Positions 34,165 to 44,752 are shown, numbered from the stretch's first letter. The stretch: DNA of 64,000 bases from Hydrogenibacillus schlegelii (GCF_001653195.1 NZ_JXBB01000002.1:22445-86444), one strand, 5' to 3'. The notes: generated by a model not told the origin, from the letters alone. A program made the numbers and translations.

Positions 34165-34884
34165 TCAGCCGTCCATCTCCGGAAGGCCGACGAGGCGTCG
34201 GAGCCGGCGGACTTCTGCCGGTTCGAGATGCCGCCACCGCCCAGGCGCCAGTCCCGCCAGCGTGAGAAAGGCGAAGCGGACGCGGATGAGGTGAACGACC
34301 GGGTGGCCGAGGGCGTCCAGCATGCGGCGGACGATGTGCCGCCGCCCTTCGGTGAGGACGAGGCGCACCTTCCGCTCGCCGAGGCGGACGGCCCGAAGGG
34401 CCCGGGCCGGGCCGTCGTCGAGCGAGACGCCGGTGACGAGGCGATCCCCAATGTCCGGCGGCAGGGGCGTCCGGGTCGTGGCGATGTATTCTTTTTCCAC
34501 CCCGTAGCGGGGATGCAGGAGGCGGACCGTGAGATCCCCGTCGTTCGTCATGAGGAGCGCCCCTTCGGTCATAAAATCGAGCCGGCCGACGGGGTAGATC
34601 CGTTCCCGGACGTCCCGAACGAGGTCCCGGACCGTCGGTCGCCCGCCCGGATCGTAGAGCGTCGTCATCGTCCGGGGCGGCTTGTACAAAAGGACGTAGC
34701 GACGGGGCGAAAATTGAATTTGCCGCCCGTCGACCTCGATCACGTCCCGTTTTGGATCGGCCCGCATGCCGAGGACGGCAACGGCGCCGTTGACCCGGAC
34801 GCGGCCGGCGGCAATCCATGCTTCCGCCTTGCGCCGGGACGTGAGGCCGGCAGCGGCCAGGATTTTTTGCAGCTTCTGTTCCAC
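34165..34884 (-). CDS. rluB: 23S rRNA pseudouridine synthase RluB
   Basis: The 239-residue enzyme has an N-terminal S4 RNA-binding domain (KLQKILAAAGLTSRRKAEAWIAAGRVRVNG) and the RsuA/RluB catalytic domain with the Asp in PVGRLDFMTEGALLMTNDGD near residue 100. VLTEGRRHIVRRMLDALGHPV supplies the third motif. It makes pseudouridine in the 23S peptidyl-transferase region. The GTG at 34884 is preferred because TTGGAGGGAA lies eight bases upstream. Its place between spmB and res genes is conserved in Bacillus (ypuL). Confidence 0.93.
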   Translation of the reverse strand: MEQKLQKILAAAGLTSRRKAEAWIAAGRVRVNGAVAVLGMRADPKRDVIEVDGRQIQFSPRRYVLLYKPPRTMTTLYDPGGRPTVRDLVRDVRERIYPVGRLDFMTEGALLMTNDGDLTVRLLHPRYGVEKEYIATTRTPLPPDIGDRLVTGVSLDDGPARALRAVRLGERKVRLVLTEGRRHIVRRMLDALGHPVVHLIRVRFAFLTLAGLAPGRWRHLEPAEVRRLRRLVGLPEMDG

Positions 34885-34944
34885 GGGCGTTCCCTCCAAC
34901 GCCATCATCATACGGCATTTTTCCCCACCGGCCAACCGATCCAT

Positions 34945-35012
34945 AAAAAAAAACCGGTCCTCGGGACGCCGGATCGCGCCGAGCGGCACCCGGGGCCGAC
35001 GATGAGGACCGG
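34945..35012 (-). terminator. Long-loop hairpin with T-run between spmB and rluB
   Basis: On the minus strand CCGGTCCTC pairs with GAGGACCGG across 41 bases that can fold further, followed by nine T residues. It should terminate the dacB-spmAB transcript or attenuate rluB; the long inner part is unusual for a simple terminator. Confidence 0.75.
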
Positions 35013-35071
35013 CGCATCTTTCCTTTCGACCGGTCGACGACGAGCGACCGCACGCCGGGCGGGCGCCCCGC

Positions 35072-35614
35072 CTAGGGCGCCGGCCCGAAAAACAGGCGAT
35101 GCACCCAGAGCGCCGCCGCAAGCCCGGTCAGATCGGCGATCAGGCCGACCCACAGAGCGTAACGAAAACGCCGGATGCCGGCGGCGCCGAAGTAGACGGC
35201 GAGAATGTAAAGGGTCGTGTCGGTCGATCCCTGCATGATCGAGGCGAGGCGGCCGAGCCACGAGTCGGGTCCGTGGTCGGCGAAAAGCTTGAGCATCACC
35301 GCCGACGAGGCGGCGCCGGACAGCGGCCTGAGGAAGGCAAGGGGCACGACCTCCGGCGGCACGCCGACGGCGGAAAAAAACGGGGCACCGGCCTGGATCA
35401 GCGCCAGGAGCAGGCCGGATGCCTGAAGCATGTGCACGGCGACGAGCATGCCGATGAGGTGCGGCACGATGTCGACGGTCGTCACGAGCCCTTCCCGGGC
35501 GCCGTCGATGAACGTCTCGTAGATCGGAAGACGCCGGATCAAGCCGACGGCGAGGACGGCGGCGATCAGCGCCGGGATGAGCCCTTCGGACAGGCGGAGG
35601 AGCGCCTCGAACAC
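35072..35614 (-). CDS. spmB: Spore maturation protein B
   Basis: The 180-residue membrane protein is a nucleoside-recognition (Gate) domain half with helices separated by conserved loops: YETFIDGAREGLVTTVDIVPHLIGMLVAVHML and FLRPLSGAASSAVMLKLF, ending GSTDTTLYILAVYFGAAG. SpmA and SpmB together are needed for full spore-core dehydration in Bacillus. The GTG start is three bases after the spmA stop. It is the last gene of dacB-spmA-spmB. Confidence 0.94.
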   Translation of the reverse strand: MFEALLRLSEGLIPALIAAVLAVGLIRRLPIYETFIDGAREGLVTTVDIVPHLIGMLVAVHMLQASGLLLALIQAGAPFFSAVGVPPEVVPLAFLRPLSGAASSAVMLKLFADHGPDSWLGRLASIMQGSTDTTLYILAVYFGAAGIRRFRYALWVGLIADLTGLAAALWVHRLFFGPAP

Positions 35615-35617
35615 CCG

Positions 35618-36217
35618 TCACCCCTCCCCGTCCGGACCGTCTCCGGCCCGGCGCTGAAACAGGCGGTCGACGAGGAGGGCGACGACGGTCCCGACGGTCG
35701 ATGCAATGAGCGCGGGCACGATGATCTCCGCCGGCCGGGCGCTTCCGTACGCCGCCCGGTAACCGATGACCGTCGACGGGACGAGGGTGATCGACGCCGT
35801 GTTCAAGGCCAGGAGCGTGATCATCGGCCGGCTCGCCGTCCCCGGCCGGGGATTCAGCTTGGCGAGCTCCTTCATCGCCTTGATGCCCATCGGCGTCGCG
35901 GCATTCCCGAGGCCGAAGAAATTGGCGCTCAGGTTCGAAAGAATGAACCCCTCCGCCGGGTGACCTTTGGGCACGTCGGGAAAAAGGAGCCGGAGGAGCG
36001 GAGAAAGGAGGCGGGCCAGACCCCAAAGAAGCCCCGCCGCTTCGGCGATCTTCAGAATGCCGAGCCAGAAGGTCATGAAGGCGAGGAGGAGGAGCGCCAC
36101 CTGCACCGCCTGTTTGGCGCCGTCGAAGACGGCGGCGCTCACCGGCCCGACACGGCCGGTAAGAAGCGCGAACAGGACGCTGGCGACGATCATCCCGCCC
36201 CAGATCCGGTGCACCAT
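35618..36217 (-). CDS. spmA: Spore maturation protein A
   Basis: The 199-residue companion of SpmB has the same Gate fold: DGAKQAVQVALLLLAFMTFWLGILKIAE, then GFILSNLSANFFGLGNAATPMGIKAM and TLLALNTASITLVPSTVIGYRAAYG. The ATG at 36217 has GAGGGGG upstream, and its first codons overlap the end of dacB by 28 bases. It acts in the mother cell during cortex formation, with DacB. Confidence 0.94.
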   Translation of the reverse strand: MVHRIWGGMIVASVLFALLTGRVGPVSAAVFDGAKQAVQVALLLLAFMTFWLGILKIAEAAGLLWGLARLLSPLLRLLFPDVPKGHPAEGFILSNLSANFFGLGNAATPMGIKAMKELAKLNPRPGTASRPMITLLALNTASITLVPSTVIGYRAAYGSARPAEIIVPALIASTVGTVVALLVDRLFQRRAGDGPDGEG

Positions 36218-37809
36218 GCGCTTTCCCCCTCTCTCCCGTAAAACGGCGCCGCGATCCGGCGAAGAAACAGGCGCGTCGGATCCGCCGGGCCCCCCTTCGT
36301 CGACGGAAGCCGGTCGGCGCCGCTTTCCGTCGGGGGCGAGGCGACGGAAGCGGCCTCTTTCGGCGCCGAACCGGACGGGGGCTCCGGGAGCCGGACGGCG
36401 GCGCTTTCGTCCCGCTCGGCCCCGGCGGCTTCCGAACGGGCGACTCGCTCGAGGGGAATGCGGGCGATCTCTTCCCCGTTCAGCCGGATCACGAGGACGG
36501 CGCCCGCCGCCGCCGGCCCGCGGTCGACCGTCTCGATCGCCGAAGTCACCCGGGGGAGCTCTTCCGTCCGCAGGGGATAGACGAACCGGCGGCGGGGATA
36601 GAGGACCGCCGCTTTCCCGTCGGCTTTCAGAAAAAACGGCATCTCCGGATGAACGAGTTCCACCTGCTGGAATGCCGTAAAGCCGTAATCGAGCAGCCGC
36701 ATCGCGTCGTTCCAATCGTCGCCGTCGTTCAACACGACGGCGGCGAGCGTTCGGCCGGACCGCGTCGCCGAAGCGGCGAGCGACCGGCCGGACGCCTGGG
36801 TGTAGCCGGTTTTGATGCCGTCGGCCCCGGCGTAGAGGCGAAGGAGTTTGTTCTTGTTGATCCAGAGCCGGTTCCACTCGGCGTCGGGAAGCGGTGCCGT
36901 CCAGCGGACGGTGGAGACGATTTCGCGGAAGATCGGGTTTTTCAGCGCATAGGCCGAAAGGACGGCAAGATCGTGGGCCGAGCTGTAATGCTCCGGCGCA
37001 TCGAGGCCGTGCGGGTTTTCAAAATGCGTCTCCTGGAGGCCGAGCCAGGCGGCTTTTTCGTTCATGAGGGCGACGAACCCTTCCACCGAGCCGCCGATGT
37101 GCTCGGCGATCGCCACGGCGGCGTCGTTCCCTGACCGGAGCATGAGGCCGTAGAGGAGGTCCCGGAGCGTCATCCGCTCCCCCTGCCGGAGGTAGATCGA
37201 CGACCCTTCCACGCCGACGGCCCGGGGGGAGACGGTGACGACGTCGTCCAACCGGCCGAGCTCGATGGCCAGGATGGCCGTCATGATCTTCGTCAGGCTC
37301 GCGATCTTCCGCCGTTCATGGGCATTTTTTTCATAAAGGAGGCGGCCGCTTTCGACGTCGATGAGGGCGGCCGAAGCGGCGGACACCGCCGGCGGTCGGG
37401 CGGCCGAAACGGACGCCTCGGCGGACGGGGCTTCGGCCGGGCGTCCTCCGGCCGATGCGACGGGCTCTCCGTCGTCGCCGTCAGCCGGCCGTTCTCCGGC
37501 CGTTTCACCGGGTCCCCCGTCGGCCGGCTTTTTACCGGTCGGGCCACCGGACGCTCCACGGCCGCCGGCGGCCGAAAATTCCCGTGCCGGGACGGGGTCC
37601 AACCGGGGCTCGGCGTGCCCCGTCTCCCCGGCCGCCGCTTTCTCTCCCGACTTCGTCCCCGCCGCCCAAGCGGCCGGCAGTCGAGGGGCGCCCGCCGGCA
37701 AACCGTCCGGTGCGGACGGGCCGACCGCGAAGACGCCGCCCCACCCGAGGACGGCGAACCCACCGACGGCGAGGAGGCGCCGGAGCGTCCTGTCCCGATG
37801 TTTCGGCAT
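36190..37809 (-). CDS. dacB: D-alanyl-D-alanine carboxypeptidase, sporulation DacB/DacF type
   Basis: The 539-residue penicillin-binding protein is long for the family because of a Pro/Gly/Ala/Glu-rich linker (about residues 48-140) between the N-terminal signal segment and the catalytic domain. Catalytic motifs are IASLTKIMTA (SxxK), MLRSGNDAAVAIAEH (SxN) and GADGIKTGYT (KTG). A C-terminal beta domain and a variable tail follow. It trims D-Ala from pentapeptides and lowers cortex cross-linking. A sigma-E-like promoter lies upstream. Order scpB-dacB-spmA-spmB is conserved in Bacillus. The start is the ATG at 37809; GAGGAG lies 11 bases away. Confidence 0.92.
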   Translation of the reverse strand: MPKHRDRTLRRLLAVGGFAVLGWGGVFAVGPSAPDGLPAGAPRLPAAWAAGTKSGEKAAAGETGHAEPRLDPVPAREFSAAGGRGASGGPTGKKPADGGPGETAGERPADGDDGEPVASAGGRPAEAPSAEASVSAARPPAVSAASAALIDVESGRLLYEKNAHERRKIASLTKIMTAILAIELGRLDDVVTVSPRAVGVEGSSIYLRQGERMTLRDLLYGLMLRSGNDAAVAIAEHIGGSVEGFVALMNEKAAWLGLQETHFENPHGLDAPEHYSSAHDLAVLSAYALKNPIFREIVSTVRWTAPLPDAEWNRLWINKNKLLRLYAGADGIKTGYTQASGRSLAASATRSGRTLAAVVLNDGDDWNDAMRLLDYGFTAFQQVELVHPEMPFFLKADGKAAVLYPRRRFVYPLRTEELPRVTSAIETVDRGPAAAGAVLVIRLNGEEIARIPLERVARSEAAGAERDESAAVRLPEPPSGSAPKEAASVASPPTESGADRLPSTKGGPADPTRLFLRRIAAPFYGREGESAWCTGSGAG

Positions 37810-37842
37810 CCTCCGCTCAGCTCCTCGTCCCAGGCTGGTACC

Positions 37843-37871
37843 ACTGTATGCCCGGACGGGCCGGATATGAC
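37843..37871 (-). promoter_or_regulatory. Sigma-E promoter of dacB-spmA-spmB
   Basis: On the minus strand GTCATATC (37871-37864) and CATACAGT (37850-37843) are 13 bases apart, a near-perfect match to the mother-cell sigma-E pattern. The start would be about 27 bases before the dacB ATG. In Bacillus dacB is controlled by sigma-E. Confidence 0.75.
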
Positions 37872-37879
37872 GCCGACGG

Positions 37880-38434
37880 CTAATCTTCCGGGAGCGGCGG
37901 CAGGTCGTCGAGCGAGGTCAAGCCAAATTGCTGCAAAAAACGGACGGTCGTTCCGTAGACGATCGGCCGGCCGGCGACCTCAAGCCGGCCCCGTTCTTCG
38001 ATCAGCCCTTTTTCGAGCAGGGTCCGGATCGCCTGCTCGCTCCGGACGCCCCGGATCTCCTCGATCTCCGCCCGGGTGATCGGCTGGCGATAGGCGATGA
38101 TCGCCAGCGTCTCGAGGGCGGAGGAAGAAAGCGTCCCGGCCTTCCGGCCGATCGCAAGCCGGAGGAGGTACCGTTCGAGCTCCGGCCGCGTCGCGAGGAG
38201 ATAGACCGATCCGCTCCGGACGAGGGTGAGCCCCCGCCCCGGTCGGGCGTACAATTCCTCAAGCCGCCGCAGGACCCCCTCGACCGTTCGTCGGGAGACG
38301 CCCAGCGCTTCTCCGAGGCGCTCGACGGTCAGCCCTTCGTCGCCGGCGACAAAGAGAAGCGCTTCGGCGGCGGCGAGAAGTTCGTCCAGGGGTTCCTCCG
38401 GTCGAGAAAGATCCGGCCGCTGGGGCTCCTCCAT
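37880..38434 (-). CDS. scpB: Segregation and condensation protein B
   Basis: The 184-residue condensin accessory subunit has two winged-helix domains: LAAAEALLFVAGDEGLTVERLGEALGVSRRTVEGVLRRL, then GTLSSSALETLAIIAYRQPITRAEIEEIRGVRSEQAIRTLLEKGLIEERGR (listed as the segment, about residues 90-145). It binds ScpA and the SMC ATPase to organise chromosomes. The ATG at 38434 has AAGGAGGGG upstream. It lies downstream of scpA. Confidence 0.94.
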   Translation of the reverse strand: MEEPQRPDLSRPEEPLDELLAAAEALLFVAGDEGLTVERLGEALGVSRRTVEGVLRRLEELYARPGRGLTLVRSGSVYLLATRPELERYLLRLAIGRKAGTLSSSALETLAIIAYRQPITRAEIEEIRGVRSEQAIRTLLEKGLIEERGRLEVAGRPIVYGTTVRFLQQFGLTSLDDLPPLPED

Positions 38435-38619
38435 GGATCGTCCCCTCCTTCGTGAAGCGCTCACCGCTTGGTACGGTCAACGGGGACAGAGGCATCCGCG
38501 TCCGGCCCGTCCGCGCCCTCGTCTCAAGACGTCAGCACGACGTGGCGCCCCGTCATCCGCGGCCGTTTTGCGCGTTCCGACCTCCATATGAGAGGAAGGG
38601 TTCGTCGACTTGCGAAAGG

Positions 38620-39426
38620 TCATCCATCCGCCGAAGACGCGCGACCGCCCGGGGCGGAGGCTCCGGCTCCCGTTCCCGACGGCGGTTCCGGGACGAGGAG
38701 CGGCGGTGCAAAGGGTCGCTCCTGCAGCACGCGGAGGCGCTGCTCCCGGACGAGCTCCAGGACGGCGAGGAAAAGGGCGATCGCCCGATCCCGGGGGTCC
38801 ACATCGACCGGACCCGACCGGACGAGTTCCCAGAACGAAACCGGTTCCGTTCGCCCGGCCAGGGCGCGGACGACCGCCTCCCGGGCAGCCTCGACCGTCA
38901 GGCGTTCCCGGACGACGACCGCCACCGTCGCCGCCGCCTCTCGCCTTCGGATCGCCGTCTGATAGGCAATGACGAGGGCCAGGATCGAGACGTCGAGGGG
39001 AAGCTCGCCGGGCCGGTCGTAGGGCGCAAGATCGGCCGGCGGCCGGGTGTAGAGGGCGCCGGCGTTCTCCCGCTCCCGAAGACGCTCCGCCGCCGCTTTA
39101 AATCGCCGGTACTCGATCAGGCGCCGGATGAGCTCGGCCCGGGGATCGAGGGCTTCTTCCCACAGGCGCAGCGTCTCTTCGGCCGGGTCTTCCTTCCGGG
39201 GAAGAAGCGCCCGGCTCTTTAAGGCGAGGAGCGTCGCCGCCATGACGAGAAATTCGCTGGCCGGCTCGAGCTTTTTTTCCTCTTGCATTTCGGCCAGATA
39301 CGCGAGATAATCATCGGTGATTCGGGCGATTTCGATATTCGTGATGTCCATCTCCGCCCGCCGGATGAGATGCAAGAGGAGATCCAGCGGACCTTCGAAG
39401 GCGTCGAGTTTGACGGTGTAGGCCAT
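38620..39426 (-). CDS. scpA: Segregation and condensation protein A
   Basis: The 268-residue kleisin subunit of the Smc-ScpAB complex starts YTVKLDAFEGPLDLLLHLI, with ITNIEIARITDDYLAYL and ASEFLVMAATLLALKSRALLP, the conserved N-terminal helices that grip the SMC neck. The C-terminal winged helix includes RDRAIALFLAVLELVREQRLRVLQ. The ATG at 39426 follows AAGGAGA. A 185-base gap to scpB holds no gene I can support. The C-terminus has a Gly/Ala/Ser tail beyond the usual length. Confidence 0.94.
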   Translation of the reverse strand: MAYTVKLDAFEGPLDLLLHLIRRAEMDITNIEIARITDDYLAYLAEMQEEKKLEPASEFLVMAATLLALKSRALLPRKEDPAEETLRLWEEALDPRAELIRRLIEYRRFKAAAERLRERENAGALYTRPPADLAPYDRPGELPLDVSILALVIAYQTAIRRREAAATVAVVVRERLTVEAAREAVVRALAGRTEPVSFWELVRSGPVDVDPRDRAIALFLAVLELVREQRLRVLQERPFAPPLLVPEPPSGTGAGASAPGGRASSADG

Positions 39427-39602
39427 GCCTCTCCTTACCGCGGGACGCCAAAGGCGGGATAGGTTCATCTTAGCATATCGGACGCCCGCGAGCATCGGCA
39501 AAGCGGCCGCACCGGAATCCGAACAGTCCAAAGATCGACACGATCCTCTTGAGGATGAGGACGAAGCCGATTGGCAAAAACAGCGCCGGGGAGGTGGCGA
39601 CG

Positions 39603-40553
39603 TTGGCGCTCGCGACGTTTGCCGGCGGTTGCTTTTGGTGTCTCGTTCATCCGTTCGATGAACTCCCCGGGGTCGAGCGGGTCGTCTCCGGTTACACCGG
39701 CGGGCACGTCCCGCACCCGACGTACGAACAGGTCTCGAGCGGAACCACCGGCCATGTCGAAGCCGTCCGGATCACCTACGACCCGGACCGGATCGCCTAT
39801 CGGACGCTCCTCGAGCGGTTTTTCCGGCTGATCGACCCGACGGACGACGGGGGGCAGTTTGCCGACCGGGGCCCGCAGTATCGGACGGCGGTGTTTTACC
39901 ATGACGCCGAACAAAAAAAAGCGGCGGAAGCCTACATCCGGGAGCTCGAAGCAAGCGGCCGCTTTCGCCGCCCGATCGTCACCCGGGTGCTTCCTGCCGG
40001 CCCGTTTTACCCCGCCGAAGCGGAACATCAGGATTTTTACAAAAAAGCGCCGCTCCACTACCTCCTTTACCGTGCCGGTTCCGGCCGGGACGATTTCATC
40101 CGAGCGGCGTGGAAGGCGCCGGAGCGGGAGGCGCTGAAGGGGCGGCTTTCGCCCCTCCAGTACGCCGTGACCCAGGAGGAGGCGACGGAGCCGCCTTTTC
40201 AAAATCCGTACTGGAACAACCGCCGGGAAGGCATCTACGTCGACGTCGTCTCCGGAGAACCGCTTTTTTCGACGAAAGACCAGTACGACGCCGGCTGCGG
40301 CTGGCCGAGCTTCACCCGGCCGCTCGAGCCGGCGAACGTCATCGAGCTCGTCGACACGAGCCACGGGATGCTTCGCATCGAAGTTCGGAGCTTCCGGGGC
40401 CATTCCCACCTCGGCCACGTCTTCGACGACGGGCCGCCGGCCTCCGGCGGCCGGCGCTACTGCATCAACTCCGCCGCCCTCCGGTTCATCCCGAAGGAAG
40501 ATCTGGAAAAAGAAGGATACGGCCGGTACAAGGCGCTCTTCGAAGAATCGTGA
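39603..40553 (+). CDS. msrAB: Fused peptide methionine sulfoxide reductase MsrA-MsrB
   Basis: The 316-residue fusion repairs oxidised methionine. The MsrA part (first 150 residues) starts with the catalytic GGCFWC, followed by [21 protein letters not shown] and [11 protein letters not shown]. The MsrB part has [23 protein letters not shown] and the catalytic Cys in [15 protein letters not shown]. The zinc CxxC pairs of many MsrB proteins are absent. I use the TTG at 39603, eight bases after GGGGAGG; an upstream ATG at 39549 has no such site. It is convergent with the enoyl-CoA hydratase ten bases away. Confidence 0.93.
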   Translation: MALATFAGGCFWCLVHPFDELPGVERVVSGYTGGHVPHPTYEQVSSGTTGHVEAVRITYDPDRIAYRTLLERFFRLIDPTDDGGQFADRGPQYRTAVFYHDAEQKKAAEAYIRELEASGRFRRPIVTRVLPAGPFYPAEAEHQDFYKKAPLHYLLYRAGSGRDDFIRAAWKAPEREALKGRLSPLQYAVTQEEATEPPFQNPYWNNRREGIYVDVVSGEPLFSTKDQYDAGCGWPSFTRPLEPANVIELVDTSHGMLRIEVRSFRGHSHLGHVFDDGPPASGGRRYCINSAALRFIPKEDLEKEGYGRYKALFEES

Positions 40554-40563
40554 GCGGAGAGGC

Positions 40564-41328
40564 TCACTCCCCCGTGAAACGGGGCTTTCTTTTTTCGGCA
40601 AACGCCTCGAGTGCTTCCCGCCGGTCGCGGGTCGGGATGAGCGTCTCGTACGCCTTCGTCTCGAGGGCGAGACCCGTCTCGAGATCGACCTCCAGCCCGC
40701 GGTCGATGGCGAATTTGGCCGCCCGAACCGCCAAGGGGGCATTGTCGGCGATCGCCGCGGCCAACGCCCGGGCGGCGGACAGCGGATCGTCCGCCACGCC
40801 GGTCAAAATTCCGAGGCGGAGCGCCTCTTCGGCGGTGATGCGCCGGGCGGTAAAGATGAGTTCTTTGGCCCGCATCGGCCCGACGAGGCGGGCGAGGCGC
40901 TGCGTTCCGCCGGCGCCCGGGATGATGCCGAGGGACGTCTCCGTAAGCCCCATCACCGTCCCCGGCGCGGCAAAGCGAAAGTCGCAGGCCAGCGCCAGCT
41001 CAAACCCGCCGCCGAAGGCGTAGCCGTGAAGAACGGCGATCGTCGGCTGCGGCAGGCGGGCGACGGCGTGAAAGACCCGCTGGATCGTCTCGACGTTGCG
41101 GCGCACTTCGGCCTCCGTCAGCGTCCGGCGCTCTTTGAGATCGGCGCCGACGGAAAACGCCCGGCCTTCACCGCGGAACAGGACGACGTGGATCTCCGAC
41201 CGTCGGCCGAGCTCGGCCACGATGTCACCGAGGCGAAGAAGCGTGGCGTAATCGAAAGCGTTCAACGCTTCCGGCCGATCGAGAACGACGACGGCCAAGG
41301 GCCCCTCGGACTCTAAGCGCACCGTCAC
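40564..41328 (-). CDS. Enoyl-CoA hydratase/isomerase family protein
   Basis: The 254-residue crotonase-fold protein has the CoA oxyanion hole in FRGEGRAFSVGADLKE and GYAFGGGFELALACD. Both hydratase glutamates are present, in GGGFELA and GLTETSLG, with PGAGGTQRLARLVG after them. It follows lpd at the downstream end of the phenylalanine/phenylacetate island. It could be the third beta-oxidation hydratase. It could instead be the crotonase-type oxepin-CoA hydrolase that replaces the hydratase half of PaaZ; that is inference. GTG start with AAGGGGA upstream. Confidence 0.88.
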   Translation of the reverse strand: MTVRLESEGPLAVVVLDRPEALNAFDYATLLRLGDIVAELGRRSEIHVVLFRGEGRAFSVGADLKERRTLTEAEVRRNVETIQRVFHAVARLPQPTIAVLHGYAFGGGFELALACDFRFAAPGTVMGLTETSLGIIPGAGGTQRLARLVGPMRAKELIFTARRITAEEALRLGILTGVADDPLSAARALAAAIADNAPLAVRAAKFAIDRGLEVDLETGLALETKAYETLIPTRDRREALEAFAEKRKPRFTGE

Positions 41329-41357
41329 GGGAAGATTCCCCTTTTCTTTTTTTTAGG

Positions 41358-42800
<1,443 letters not shown>

Positions 42801-42875
42801 CGGAGATCGCCCCTTTATGATCCGTAATAATATGCCTATTAGGTCCGCCGGCGATCGGCCGTCGCCGTTCGCCGT

Positions 42876-43520
42876 TTACGGCCTCCTCTGTAAAACGACC
42901 GGCACCCCGAGGGGTTTCATCGCTTCAAAAGGGTTCAAGCATGAACGACAATAAAAGATGCTCCGACACGATGTCGGACCGAACGGATTCTCCAGAATCG
43001 TGTCCTCTGAACCGCAGTACGGACAGCGGGGATTCCATTCGACCGAAGCTCCGACCGCGACTGTCGCCTCCGCCGGAGCTGGGGCTCCGTTCGGAGGCGG
43101 CGCTTCGTCCGGCGCCGGCGCCGGAGAGCGGACGGTGAGACACGGCGGCGGCGCGATTCCATATGCCTCCAGCTTGGGTCGGGCCGACGGGCGGATGCGA
43201 TCCGTCGTCCACCGGGGATGGGACACGAAACGGACTTCGACCTGTACGACGCCCGGAATTGGTCGCACGGTTCGCTCGACTTCCCGCCGCATGAGTTCGA
43301 GAGCCGGGCAGCCCACAAATGTCGGCAACAAATCGATCTCCACGCGAAAACTTCTATCCGCTTCGACGATCCGAATTTCATGCACCATGCCGAGCTCAGA
43401 CAAGCTCACAGCCGGCATCTCCGGATCACCGACGTTATCCAGCGCCCTTTCAACCAGTCGACGGATTTTTTCCGCCTCTCTCTTCGAGCTCGCGTTCCCG
43501 ATCGGACGATCGACGGTCAC
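42876..43520 (-). CDS. paaD: Phenylacetyl-CoA epoxidase accessory protein PaaD
   Basis: The 214-residue protein has a DUF59/MIP18-like domain in the first half (RALDNVGDPEMPAVSLSELGMV, LLPTFVGCPALELMRREV). A C-terminal metal-binding module reads CPYCGSEDTILENPFG...CRSIFYCRSCLNPFEAMKP with four or five Cys, as in PaaD. PaaD is thought to help assemble the iron centres of the PaaABC oxygenase. A Pro/Ala linker separates the parts. GTG start after GGGGGAG. It is the fourth gene of paaABCD; no paaE follows. Confidence 0.93.
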   Translation of the reverse strand: MTVDRPIGNASSKREAEKIRRLVERALDNVGDPEMPAVSLSELGMVHEIRIVEADRSFRVEIDLLPTFVGCPALELMRREVERTVRPIPGVVQVEVRFVSHPRWTTDRIRPSARPKLEAYGIAPPPCLTVRSPAPAPDEAPPPNGAPAPAEATVAVGASVEWNPRCPYCGSEDTILENPFGPTSCRSIFYCRSCLNPFEAMKPLGVPVVLQRRP

Positions 43521-43592
43521 GGTCTCCCCCCCTTTCCGGATCCTGGCTCTTATTAATTCGAGTTCCGCTTTTCGCTTCTTTTCGCTTCGGCC

Positions 43593-44417
43593 TCACCACG
43601 CCGCTTCCGGCGCCATCCGATACACTTCACCCATCATTTGGATGGCCGCCCATCCTTCGTCAGTGTGCTGCCCTTCCCGACCGGTAAACGCCGGCGAACC
43701 GAGGGGCGGAAACGAAAGAGCGACACGTCGAAACTCCGCCTCGAGCGCTTTCAACGTCTTCCGTTCGATCTCCTCCGCCGACGGCCCAAGCCCCAATCGA
43801 ACAATCGTTTCCGCCTTCGGACCAAGGTCCCACAGGGTCGGCAGATCGTGAAACACCGACCGTGCGGCTTCAGTAAGGCGGCGCCGCGCCTCATCGGTCG
43901 ACTGCGACAATTCCGTCCACCACGTTTCCCAATGATACAGGTGATAAAACTGCTCATCGCGCATCTTCAGGGCCGCTTCCGCAAGCGGGACATAGCTTGA
44001 GGACGCAAGCGCTTCCAGGCGTATGCGCTTGAACGTTTCGTAGGCAAGACCCCGAACGACGGCGTATGCCCAGTCGTACGATGGATTTTCGTAGAAGAGA
44101 CCGGGACCGTTTGGCCGTTCGACAAGGATCGCCTGGCGGTACGCTTCCCTTGGCCGGAGGTAGGCGAGATCATCGGCGTTCTTTCCGGTGAGGGGTTCAA
44201 GGAGCGTGTACCAGTACAGGGCGTGCCCCATCGTGTTCTGGGCGATGGACGAAAAGGCGACGTCCTCTTCGATGTGCGGCGCTAGCCCGAGCCACTCCGA
44301 TGCCCGGTGGGCGACAAAAAGATCATCGTCCGCCAGCTGAAAAAGAAGCTCCACCAGCGCCGATCGAGCGTCCGGGCGGTTGACGATGGCCTCCGGCGAC
44401 GCGAATCGTTCCATCAT
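43593..44417 (-). CDS. paaC: Phenylacetyl-CoA epoxidase subunit PaaC
   Basis: The 274-residue ferritin-like, structural (non-catalytic iron) subunit pairs with PaaA. Typical segments are LLFQLADDDLFVAHRASEWLGLAPHIEEDVAFSSIAQNTMGHALYWY near the N-terminus, RPNGPGLFYENPSYDWAYAVVRGL and EQFYHLYHWETWW. Its ATG overlaps the paaB stop by four bases. It acts in the PaaABC complex, which adds oxygen to the ring of phenylacetyl-CoA to give the 1,2-epoxide. Confidence 0.94.
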   Translation of the reverse strand: MMERFASPEAIVNRPDARSALVELLFQLADDDLFVAHRASEWLGLAPHIEEDVAFSSIAQNTMGHALYWYTLLEPLTGKNADDLAYLRPREAYRQAILVERPNGPGLFYENPSYDWAYAVVRGLAYETFKRIRLEALASSSYVPLAEAALKMRDEQFYHLYHWETWWTELSQSTDEARRRLTEAARSVFHDLPTLWDLGPKAETIVRLGLGPSAEEIERKTLKALEAEFRRVALSFPPLGSPAFTGREGQHTDEGWAAIQMMGEVYRMAPEAAW

Positions 44418-44752
44418 CCATCCTCCTCGACTTTAAGCAGCCGATCGCCGATCCCGCGGCGGGCCTTCAGTTCATGCCACTTTTTGAGCACCCGACCGTA
44501 GTAGCCGGGCATCCGGTACGCCTTGTTGTCCATCCGCCGGAGCGCCACCCGCGCTTCCGGGGAGATGAAATGTATGTGCCGACGGTTGACGACGAACAGA
44601 TTGGCCGGGGGGTCTTCCCGGCGCAAGAAGTTTTCCTGCGCCATGGCCAGGGCGATCTCCGGACTCGGGGCAAGCAGGCTGAACTGGCTTTCGTATTTGC
44701 CCGTCGGCTCTTTCTGGCTGAAGACTTCGTAAATCTCATAATCCTTTTCCAT
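44414..44752 (-). CDS. paaB: Phenylacetyl-CoA epoxidase subunit PaaB
   Basis: The 112-residue small subunit bridges PaaAC heterodimers. It contains YEIYEVFSQKEPTGKYESQFSLLAPSPEIALAMAQENFLRREDP (first 50 residues) and NLFVVNRRHIHFISPE, both diagnostic. The ribosome binding site is weak (GGCTGGTG). About 117 bases separate it from paaA, a gap that holds a GC-rich inverted repeat and a TTATACGAT repeat. Confidence 0.93.
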   Translation of the reverse strand: MEKDYEIYEVFSQKEPTGKYESQFSLLAPSPEIALAMAQENFLRREDPPANLFVVNRRHIHFISPEARVALRRMDNKAYRMPGYYGRVLKKWHELKARRGIGDRLLKVEEDG

